A DNA stretch of 8,168 bases. Source: Bacillota bacterium (GTDB lineage Bacteria; Bacillota; Clostridia; Christensenellales; SZUA-584). Position numbers and translations under genes: made by a program. Location: positions 1-8,168 of the forward strand of contig JAEZIW010000054.1 in NCBI GenBank assembly GCA_023436525.1. The letters run 5' to 3'. Under the pieces are notes generated by a model. That model was given only the letters and a program-made list of their open reading frames with translations. It was not told the origin of the DNA and made no database searches. Below, in pieces: positions 1 to 5,445 of this stretch (positions are counted from its first letter, which is position 1; each line of letters begins with the position of its first letter).

Positions 1-312
1 TGCCACAATCTCGACAGAAATCGCGTGCCGTGGGATATGGGCTGGAGCGGCGACAGCATCAAGTTCATACTGCTTAATGTCAGCTACTGATGCAAAAAGA
101 GCGCCGTTTTGCAGCGGCTCATACAAATTCAGCCTCTCAATCCATCTATACTGGGTAAATAGGCAGCCAATGTGAGCGAGGTGGGAAATGGCGTATTTTA
201 ATCCGGCATTTGACAAAGGGAGTGACGATTTTAAGTCATTTTCTCTCGACCAATCACCTATCGGTGCCAGCACCCAGTTCACCTTTTTCGCGGTTAACCA
301 TAGTGCTTCCAT
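1..312 (-). CDS. Unrecognised protein, N-terminal part; 3' end outside the window
   Basis: Reading leftwards, this frame is open from just after a TAA at 394-396 to the left edge, 131 codons in all. The first ATG is at 312-310 and gives at least 104 residues (start MEALWLTAKKVNWVL), with an ordinary mix of hydrophobic, charged and aromatic residues. An open stretch this long and this protein-like is unlikely by chance, but I do not recognise the family and propose no function. No membrane segment or signal peptide is obvious. The ATG lacks a well-placed Shine-Dalgarno: the nearest GGGAGG lies about 18 bases upstream and is part of the palindromic repeat. The in-frame codons upstream of the ATG are mostly repeat-derived (reading RHFVPPPSRGRQGQ). 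The original N-terminus may therefore have been lost or remodelled, and the gene could be a truncated relic. It lies on the same strand as the two regulatory genes upstream of it. Confidence 0.5.
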   Translation of the reverse strand, partial: MEALWLTAKKVNWVLAPIGDWSRENDLKSSLPLSNAGLKYAISHLAHIGCLFTQYRWIERLNLYEPLQNGALFASVADIKQYELDAVAAPAHIPRHAISVEIVA

Positions 313-327
313 GAATGCATTTTGCCC

Positions 328-370
328 TTGCCTCCCTCTGGAGGGAGGTGGCACGAAGTGCCGGAAGGAG
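328..370. repeat. GC-rich double-hairpin palindromic repeat
   Basis: Two adjacent hairpins are visible. The first is CCTCCCTC (331-338), a TG loop, then GAGGGAGG (341-348), a perfect 8-bp inverted repeat. The second is GGCAC (350-354), a GAA loop, then GTGCC (358-362). A purine-rich GGAAGGAG follows (363-370). The GC-rich stem-loops contrast with the surrounding DNA. From memory, this layout (CCTCC hairpin followed by GTGGCAC...GTGCC) resembles a dispersed intergenic repeat of gut Clostridia genomes, but only one copy is in the window, so its repeat status is not shown here. It has no T-tract on either side and is not called a terminator. Confidence 0.55.
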
Positions 371-406
371 GACTCTAAGCAGTGTTTATACGCTTAAACT
401 GACGTG

Positions 407-769
407 TTACAGCGATTCCATAAGCTTCTTGGCTTCTTCCAGCGTGCCCACGAGGTGATAATCTCGCTTGGTGAGTGCCTTGATAGCAGAAAACACAACA
501 GTCTGCAGCCCGCTTAACCCAACCAGCACGCTCTCTTTCACATACTTCGTGTTCGACGACGCATATTGTTTGAATGCATTGGATATATCATTGTTGAATT
601 TCACATTGGTCACGACAGTTATGATGTAAACTGATTTTTCCGACTGCTTTGTCACCAGTTCACTGCCCTCCCGCAGCGTTTGCACGATTTCCTGCGTTTG
701 CTCGCCCTGCATGTTTTCAACATCCACAATGATGACGGATTTTTGGCCGATTTTTTCGGTTCTTACCAT
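407..769 (-). CDS. SpoIIAA-like (STAS/SEC14-fold) domain protein
   Basis: A 120-residue soluble protein. Its pattern of VIIVDVENM near residues 12-20, SVYIITVVTN near 46-55, a helical AFKQYASSNTKYVKE segment, then VLVGLSGLQTVVFSAIKALTKRD and a C-terminal EEAKKLMESL matches, as I recall it, the SpoIIAA-like STAS/SEC14-fold family of small single-domain proteins. The molecular role of that family is poorly defined. Some STAS proteins act in partner switching or ligand sensing, but no conserved phosphorylatable Ser can be assigned here. The start is set by a near-perfect Shine-Dalgarno (775-782) six bases upstream. A longer in-frame version could begin at 832, where its ATG overlaps the TGA of the regulator gene (ATGA); it would add a basic, hydrophobic 21-residue N-terminus (MKLKKWLRSTIILLMTIRRIY) but has no Shine-Dalgarno. 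The gene follows the regulator with a 59-base gap, so the two are probably cotranscribed. Confidence 0.7.
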   Translation of the reverse strand: MVRTEKIGQKSVIIVDVENMQGEQTQEIVQTLREGSELVTKQSEKSVYIITVVTNVKFNNDISNAFKQYASSNTKYVKESVLVGLSGLQTVVFSAIKALTKRDYHLVGTLEEAKKLMESL

Positions 770-774
770 ATAAA

Positions 775-782
775 TCCTCCTT
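775..782 (-). promoter_or_regulatory. Ribosome binding site deciding the start of the SpoIIAA-like gene
   Basis: On the minus strand this reads AAGGAGGA, nearly the full anti-16S consensus, placed six bases before the ATG at 769. It lies inside the alternative longer reading frame and favours the shorter 120-residue product. Confidence 0.75.
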
Positions 783-828
783 ATCGTCATTAACAGTATT
801 ATCGTACTTCTGAGCCATTTCTTGAGCT

Positions 829-1506
829 TCATGTCTTGAAAATATAGCCGACCCCCCACACGGTTTCCACATATCGATGATACGGCTTTATATTTTCTCT
901 CAGCGTTTTAATATGCGTATCCACCGTCCGGTCCGTACCAAAAAAATCATCCCCCCACACTTCCTTGATGATTGTTTCACGCGTGAAAGCCCGATTCGGA
1001 TTTTTTGCGAGGAACACCAGCAGTTTGTATTCCTTTGGGGTCAGTACAATGCCGTCTCCGTCTATATAGACCATATGAGAGAAAACATCAATGCACAATC
1101 CGTCATAAATAAGCCGTCTTGGCGTGTAATCAGCGTGATACGCGCTGTGCCGCAGCAGCACATGAATTCTTGCCATTAATACCTTGCAGGAAAACGGAGC
1201 ACTTATGAAATCGTCCACACCGATATCAAAGTATGACAGCTTTTGTTCCTCGCTCTCTTCTTTAGACAGAATAATAATTGGTGTTTGAGAGCTTTTTCTT
1301 ATCTGTCTGCATACATGCCACGAATCGAGCTCAGGTAAATCCGCATTTAAAACAATCGCATGATACTCATGACGTCTGAACATTTTTATTGCGTCAATAC
1401 CGTCGGCGGCTTCGTCAACAAGAAAGTTATCCATGGCTGCGTGTGTTTTTACCGTTGCTCTCAAATCGGCTGCCGAGTCGACGATCAGTAAACGGATTTC
1501 ACTCAT
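829..1506 (-). CDS. OmpR/PhoB-type winged-helix regulator with a degenerate receiver domain
   Basis: A 225-residue DNA-binding protein. Residues 1-120 form a response-regulator receiver fold (LLIVD at 6-10, PIIIL at 76-80, GVDDF at 96-100). Residues from about 130 to 225 form the OmpR/PhoB winged helix, with LTPKEYKLLVFLAKNPN, the recognition-helix region RTVDTHIKTLRENI, and the closing wing VETVWGVGYIF. The receiver is atypical. In the usual D-x-x-L-P signature the phospho-acceptor position is Asn54 (N-A-D-L-P). The switch Lys is Ala103 (S-A-P-F instead of T-K-P-F), and the acidic pair is reduced to Asp10-Ser11. Ser81 keeps the hydroxyl switch position. Normal aspartyl phosphorylation therefore looks impossible, unless Asp56 substitutes. 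No histidine kinase is in the window. The ATG at 1506 has an AGAGGA Shine-Dalgarno about seven bases upstream. It is divergent from the hydrogenase operon across 302 bp, making it a likely local regulator, though the target is inferred from position only. Confidence 0.9.
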   Translation of the reverse strand: MSEIRLLIVDSAADLRATVKTHAAMDNFLVDEAADGIDAIKMFRRHEYHAIVLNADLPELDSWHVCRQIRKSSQTPIIILSKEESEEQKLSYFDIGVDDFISAPFSCKVLMARIHVLLRHSAYHADYTPRRLIYDGLCIDVFSHMVYIDGDGIVLTPKEYKLLVFLAKNPNRAFTRETIIKEVWGDDFFGTDRTVDTHIKTLRENIKPYHRYVETVWGVGYIFKT

Positions 1507-1578
1507 TTCACGATCCTCTTTAACAGAACATTCGTGTCATGTCGCATATGAAAAACTCAATTTTTATTAATTATGTAT

Positions 1579-1607
1579 ATTTTATTACATTCGTATTTTT
1601 GACGCAA
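1579..1607 (-). promoter_or_regulatory. Candidate sigma-A promoter for the regulator gene
   Basis: On the minus strand, TTGCGT (1607-1602) is followed after 17 bases by TAAAAT (1584-1579), about 73 bases before the regulator ATG. The spacing is ideal and the hexamers are fair, but the region is so AT-rich that a chance match is possible. Confidence 0.35.
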
Positions 1608-1629
1608 GCAATAAATGACTTTATTTCAA

Positions 1630-1650
1630 TTGTGATGAATTTGTGAAGAA
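1630..1650 (+). promoter_or_regulatory. Tandem 11-bp direct repeat, candidate winged-helix regulator box
   Basis: TTGTGATGAA (1630-1639) and TTGTGAAGAA (1641-1650) differ at one of ten bases and are exactly 11 bp apart. OmpR/PhoB-family proteins are known to bind head-to-tail dimers on direct repeats of about this period. The site lies in the divergent region between the regulator and hydC. That this regulator binds here is inference. Confidence 0.4.
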
Positions 1651-1703
1651 ATCCACGCCACTCATCTTTTTTTCAATAAAATCAACGGCAAAGAAGGATA
1701 ATC

Positions 1704-1731
1704 TGTGAAATATCATCATATTTTTATCACA
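1704..1731. promoter_or_regulatory. Widely spaced TGTGA / TCACA inverted pair upstream of the hydC promoter
   Basis: TGTGA (1704-1708) and TCACA (1727-1731) are inverted arms separated by 18 bases of mostly A and T, ending six bases before the candidate -35 of hydC. The arms resemble the TTGTGA motif at 1630-1650, and the right arm extends to TTGTGAT on the minus strand (1732-1726). The arm spacing is too long for a standard Crp- or Rex-type operator. Confidence 0.3.
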
Positions 1732-1736
1732 ACCGT

Positions 1737-1766
1737 TTGATATGATCATGATGTTATCGGTATATA
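1737..1766 (+). promoter_or_regulatory. Candidate promoter of the hydCBA operon
   Basis: TTGATA (1737-1742) and TATATA (1761-1766) are separated by 18 bases. Transcription would start near 1773, leaving a leader of about 36 bases before the hydC ATG. A palindrome ATCATGAT (1745-1752) lies between the two hexamers and could be an operator. This is based on sequence matches alone. Confidence 0.45.
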
Positions 1767-1797
1767 TTTTTAGCGTTGTGTCTGAATAAACGATCTT

Positions 1798-1802
1798 GGA
1801 GG
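1798..1802 (+). promoter_or_regulatory. hydC: Ribosome binding site of hydC
   Basis: GGAGG within TTGGAGGT, six bases before the ATG at 1809, fixes the hydC start. Confidence 0.75.
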
Positions 1803-1808
1803 TAGCCT

Positions 1809-2321
1809 ATGAGCACGAAAACAGTGAAAGCCAAGCTCCACAGTTGCAAAGAATGCGATGAAGACAAGTTTGCGGCCATTGCAAATGTGATCGATATGTA
1901 TCGGGATAAAGAGGGCAGCCTGATACAGATTCTTCATCTTGCGCAGCAAATTTACGGTTTTTTGCCGCTGGAACTGCAGACCTATATTGCAGACTCCCTC
2001 GGCATACCGTTATCCGAGGTGTCTGGTGTCATCACGTTTTATTCATTTTTCTCCACACAACCAAGAGGGCTGCATACCATCCGCGTCTGTCTCGGAACGG
2101 CTTGTTATGTGCGCGGCGGAAAAAAGATTGTTGAAAGCCTCAAAGAGAAGCTGGACGTTGAAATTGGCGGAACAACCAAGGATGGTAAATTTACATTCGA
2201 GGTTGCCCGCTGTATCGGTGCGTGCGGATTGGCTCCGGCCATGATGATCGACGATGTTGTCTACAAGCAAGTCAATGTTAATAAGCTCAATGCCATACTT
2301 GCAAAATACGAGAATGAATAG
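1809..2321 (+). CDS. hydC: NuoE-like [2Fe-2S] subunit of an electron-bifurcating-type [FeFe]-hydrogenase (HydC)
   Basis: A 170-residue cytoplasmic electron-transfer subunit of the NuoE/HydC family. Residues 20-85 are the helical N-terminal domain, with the family signature Y-G-F-L-P and G-V-I-T-F-Y-S-F-F. The C-terminal part is a thioredoxin-like [2Fe-2S] domain whose ligands are visible as C-x4-C (Cys94, Cys99) and C-x3-C (Cys135, Cys139, in RCIGACGLAPAMMI). The length matches the family. In HydABC and Stn complexes this subunit docks on the FMN-bearing HydB-type subunit and helps gate electron flow during bifurcation. Here it heads the operon, ten bases before hydB (counted from the stop to the GTG start candidate). 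One small oddity is an extra C-x-x-C near the N-terminus (Cys13, Cys16), outside the known cluster domain. An assignment to a complex I or formate dehydrogenase NuoE is less likely because the downstream genes are hydrogenase subunits. Confidence 0.93.
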   Translation: MSTKTVKAKLHSCKECDEDKFAAIANVIDMYRDKEGSLIQILHLAQQIYGFLPLELQTYIADSLGIPLSEVSGVITFYSFFSTQPRGLHTIRVCLGTACYVRGGKKIVESLKEKLDVEIGGTTKDGKFTFEVARCIGACGLAPAMMIDDVVYKQVNVNKLNAILAKYENE

Positions 2322-2325
2322 GAGG
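2320..2325 (+). promoter_or_regulatory. hydB: Ribosome binding site of hydB, deciding between GTG and ATG starts
   Basis: AGGAGG overlaps the last bases of the hydC stop codon (2319-2321). A GTG at 2332 is six bases and an ATG at 2335 nine bases downstream. The nine-base spacing equals that of hydA, so the ATG is preferred. Confidence 0.65.
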
Positions 2326-2334
2326 TGAACGGTG

Positions 2335-5300
2335 ATGAAATCAAAAATTATCGGCTCACTCGACCAATTGAATGAAATTAAAATCCGTTATAACAGCCAG
2401 CTTGAAAAATACAAATACAAAATCTATGTCTGCAGCGGAGCCGGCTGCGTGTCATCAAGCTGCGCTCTCGTTCGCGATGCTGTTATCAGCGAGTTGGCAG
2501 ACGCGGGCATGATGGACGAGGTTAAGGTTCTTGAAACCGGCTGTATGGGCACATGCGCAGTCGGGCCGGTTATGCTGGTGATGCCCGACAAGATTTTCTA
2601 CACCGATCTTAATGAAGAAAAAGCCCGCCAGATCGTGCGAAAGCACATTAAAAAGGGCGAGGTGATCGTGCCGTACACATTCTACGACTATTCTCTCAGC
2701 GAGTATGTGCCCAATATCGATCATATCGGCTTTTTCAAAAAGCAGGTGAAAATTGCACTCCGCAATTGCGGCTCCATCGAGTATGCGAACATTGAAGCCT
2801 ATATTGCCCGGGACGGATATGCCGCCGCTTATAAGGCGATAAATGACATGACACCCGAATCGGTTGTGCAAGAGGTTAAAAGCTCCGGCATCAAAGGGCG
2901 CGGCGGTGCCGGGTTCCCAACAGGCGTGAAATGGGAAGCGGCTCAAAAGCAAGCCGGCGACAAGAAATTCATTGTCTGCAATGCCGACGAAGGCGACCCC
3001 GGCGCATTTATGGACAGAAGCATCATAGAAGGCGACCCGCACACGGTGATTGAAGGCATGATAATCGGCGGGTATGCCATCGGTGCATCTATGGGTTACA
3101 TTTATGTGCGTGCCGAATACCCGATTGCGGTTGAACGCATGACGGCGGCGCTGATGGAAGCCACAAAACGAGGTCTTCTCGGCGACAACATATTCGGCAG
3201 CGGTTTTTCATTTGATATTGAGCTGAGAATCGGAGCCGGTGCGTTTGTATGCGGCGAAGAAACCAGCCTGATGGCTTCCATAGAAGGCCATCGCGGTGAA
3301 CCCAAGCAAAAGCCGCCTTTCCCTTTCCAAAGAGGCTTGTTTGGGAAGCCGACCATCATCAACAACGTTGAGACGTTTGCCGGTATACCGATGATACTAT
3401 TGAACGGCGGCGAATGGTACACGCAGTTCGGTACCGAAAAAAGCAGAGGCACCAAGGTGTTCGCACTGGCGGGAGACGTGATGAACACCGGCATTGTGGA
3501 AGTGCCCATCGGCATACCTCTCGGAGATATTATATTTGAAATTGGCGGCGGAACAGCCAATAAGAAAAAATTTAAATCGGCGCAAATCGGCGGTCCGTCC
3601 GGCGGGTGCATTACAACAGACAACCTCAATGTGCCAACCGATTATGAGCCGCTAAAAGAACTCGGGGCCATTATGGGCTCCGGTGGGCTTATCGTTATGA
3701 ACGAAGATGCATGCATGGTGGATACGGCGCGTTTCTTCATGGATTTCATCAAGGATGAATCCTGCGGCAAGTGCACCGCCTGCCGAATCGGAACCAAGCG
3801 TATGCTCGAAATACTCGAGCGCATCACTCGCGGCGAAGGCGAAGAGGGCGATGTGGAACTGCTGATTGAGCTGGGCGAAACGATACAGGAAACGGCCATG
3901 TGCGGCCTCGGGCAAACGGCCCCGAATCCCGTGCTTTCCACAATCAAGTATTTCCGCGAGGAATATGACGAGCATATTAAGCATAAATACTGCCGGGCGG
4001 GCGTTTGCAGCGAGCTTTTCATATCGCCGTGTGAAAACACCTGCCCCGCCAATGTGAATGTGCCGGGCTATTTATCGTTAATCGCCGCCGGGCGGTTTAT
4101 AGATGCCTATAAGCTGATACGTCAGGAGAACCCCTTCCCCGCTGTTTGCGGGCGCATTTGCACGCGGCCGTGCGAAAGCAAATGCCGCAGACGCACGGTG
4201 GATGAGGCGCTGGCCATATGCGATTTAAAACGCTTTGTCGCCGACTACGCTATGGCCTATGACAAAGGGCGTTATCACACCGATATTGTGTTCCCAAAAA
4301 ATGGCATAAGCGTTGCGGTAATCGGTGCCGGTGCGTCTGGCCTCACTTGCGCTTATTATCTGGCGCGTATCGGTTACGATGTGGATGTGTATGAATCACA
4401 CAATACAGCTGGCGGTGTCCTGGCTTATGGCATACCCGAATACCGGCTGCCCAAGGATGTGCTGGCGCAAGAGATCGCCCTCATTGAGCAAACGGGTGTT
4501 AAAATTCATCTGAATACCGAGGTCGGGCGCGATGTGTCGTTCAAAGAACTCAAAGCAACGCATGACGCGGTTTATATCGCCACAGGCACTCAACTGCCTC
4601 AAAAAATCAATGTGCCGGGTGAAAGCCTGCCGGGCGTTATTCATGGTATTAAATTCCTAAAAAAAGCCAACATGCATCAGCCTATCGATACGGGCCGTCA
4701 CGTGGTTGTAATCGGCGGCGGCAACACAGCGATTGACTCCGCAAGAACGGCACTGCGTTTGGGCGCCGATAAGGTGACGATTCTCTACAGAAGAACCAAA
4801 GACTCTATGCCGGCTTACGAACAGGAAATCTGCGAAGCGATTGAGGAAGGTATTGACGTCATCTGCCTCGCCGCGCCGGTGCGCTTCCTTCCGGGGCCCG
4901 ACGGACGTGTGGCTCAAATTGAATGCGTGAAAATGTGCCTAGGTGACTTTGATTCATCCTGCCGCAGACGCAGCGTTTTCGTGGAAGATTCAAATTTCTT
5001 CATTGATGCCGATATGGTGATACCCGCTGTCAGCCAGTTTGCTGACTTCCCGTTTATCGGCAAAGACGAAATTGGTCTGACGGCCTGGGGAACCTTCATC
5101 ACGCAAAGCGACACACAGATGACAACGATGGCGGGCGTTTTTGCGGGCGGTGATGTGACACGCGGGCCTGATGAGGTAATCCGCGCGATTGCCGACGGCA
5201 AAAATGCCGCCATATCCATTGATAAGTACCTTGGCGGCAAAGGGCATCTCAACAAAGGCGAGCTGATCGATATTCCCTCTGTCAGCGATGACGACGAGAT

Positions 5301-5439
5301 TGTGGCTCATGGGCGTTTCAGCCTGGAAATTCTGAACGCCGAAACGCGAAAGAATTCCTTCGAAGAAGTGATTAAGGGTTACCATAAGCTCAATGCGATG
5401 GCCGAAGCCATGCGCTGTCTGCATTGTGAAAGGAGGTAG
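2335..5439 (+). CDS. hydB: HydB-type NuoF flavoprotein fused to a GltD/NfnB-like NADPH module
   Basis: A 1034-residue cytoplasmic flavo-iron-sulfur protein, far longer than an ordinary HydB (about 600). Numbering is from the ATG at 2335. Residues 25-110 form a thioredoxin-like [2Fe-2S] domain (Cys33, Cys38, Cys70, Cys74). Residues 130-535 are NuoF: FMN loop GRGGAGF (188-194), NADEGDPG (216-223), CGEE (306-309), an SLBB region, and a [4Fe-4S] site Cys477, Cys480, Cys483, Cys523. A linker with Cys553 and Cys558 then leads into the N-terminal Fe-S domain of GltD/NfnB (Cys566, Cys570, Cys605, Cys609, Cys613, Cys617). The FAD fold GAGASG (664-669) and the NADPH fold GGGNTA (794-799) follow, with Tyr818-Arg819-Arg820, where this family reads the 2'-phosphate. 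A C-terminal RCLHC (1027-1031) is GltD-like. The two ferredoxin-type CxxCxxC motifs that usually end HydB are absent, replaced by the GltD module. It lies between hydC and hydA, with no gltB present. It probably links NADH, NADPH and H2/ferredoxin electron flow; the direction is not deducible. Confidence 0.93.
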   Translation: MKSKIIGSLDQLNEIKIRYNSQLEKYKYKIYVCSGAGCVSSSCALVRDAVISELADAGMMDEVKVLETGCMGTCAVGPVMLVMPDKIFYTDLNEEKARQIVRKHIKKGEVIVPYTFYDYSLSEYVPNIDHIGFFKKQVKIALRNCGSIEYANIEAYIARDGYAAAYKAINDMTPESVVQEVKSSGIKGRGGAGFPTGVKWEAAQKQAGDKKFIVCNADEGDPGAFMDRSIIEGDPHTVIEGMIIGGYAIGASMGYIYVRAEYPIAVERMTAALMEATKRGLLGDNIFGSGFSFDIELRIGAGAFVCGEETSLMASIEGHRGEPKQKPPFPFQRGLFGKPTIINNVETFAGIPMILLNGGEWYTQFGTEKSRGTKVFALAGDVMNTGIVEVPIGIPLGDIIFEIGGGTANKKKFKSAQIGGPSGGCITTDNLNVPTDYEPLKELGAIMGSGGLIVMNEDACMVDTARFFMDFIKDESCGKCTACRIGTKRMLEILERITRGEGEEGDVELLIELGETIQETAMCGLGQTAPNPVLSTIKYFREEYDEHIKHKYCRAGVCSELFISPCENTCPANVNVPGYLSLIAAGRFIDAYKLIRQENPFPAVCGRICTRPCESKCRRRTVDEALAICDLKRFVADYAMAYDKGRYHTDIVFPKNGISVAVIGAGASGLTCAYYLARIGYDVDVYESHNTAGGVLAYGIPEYRLPKDVLAQEIALIEQTGVKIHLNTEVGRDVSFKELKATHDAVYIATGTQLPQKINVPGESLPGVIHGIKFLKKANMHQPIDTGRHVVVIGGGNTAIDSARTALRLGADKVTILYRRTKDSMPAYEQEICEAIEEGIDVICLAAPVRFLPGPDGRVAQIECVKMCLGDFDSSCRRRSVFVEDSNFFIDADMVIPAVSQFADFPFIGKDEIGLTAWGTFITQSDTQMTTMAGVFAGGDVTRGPDEVIRAIADGKNAAISIDKYLGGKGHLNKGELIDIPSVSDDDEIVAHGRFSLEILNAETRKNSFEEVIKGYHKLNAMAEAMRCLHCERR
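5431..5436 (+). promoter_or_regulatory. hydA: Ribosome binding site of hydA
   Basis: AGGAGG lies in the last codons of hydB and runs into its TAG stop. It sits nine bases before the ATG at 5446, suggesting tight translational linkage of the two subunits. Confidence 0.8.
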
Positions 5440-5445
5440 TCACAG

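Noticed and set aside
328..370. Palindromic repeat as a transcription terminator for the 407-1506 operon
   Set aside because: It has hairpins but no T-tract on either strand.
188..397. Plus-strand open frame of 69 codons with a fair GAGGTGG upstream of its ATG
   Set aside because: It lies opposite the more protein-like minus-strand frame and its last third is translated palindromic repeat. A real gene is not excluded but is less supported.
877..1179. Plus-strand open frame of 100 codons inside the regulator
   Set aside because: Antisense shadow of the winged-helix domain; no recognisable protein pattern and no ribosome binding site.
1704..1732. Rex or Crp operator upstream of hydC
   Set aside because: The half-sites look right (TGTGA, TCACA) but the 18-base separation does not fit either family's usual operator.
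3970..5439. Separate glutamate synthase small subunit (gltD) gene
   Set aside because: The reading frame is continuous from the NuoF part with no stop or ribosome binding site at the junction, and no gltB large-subunit gene is present.
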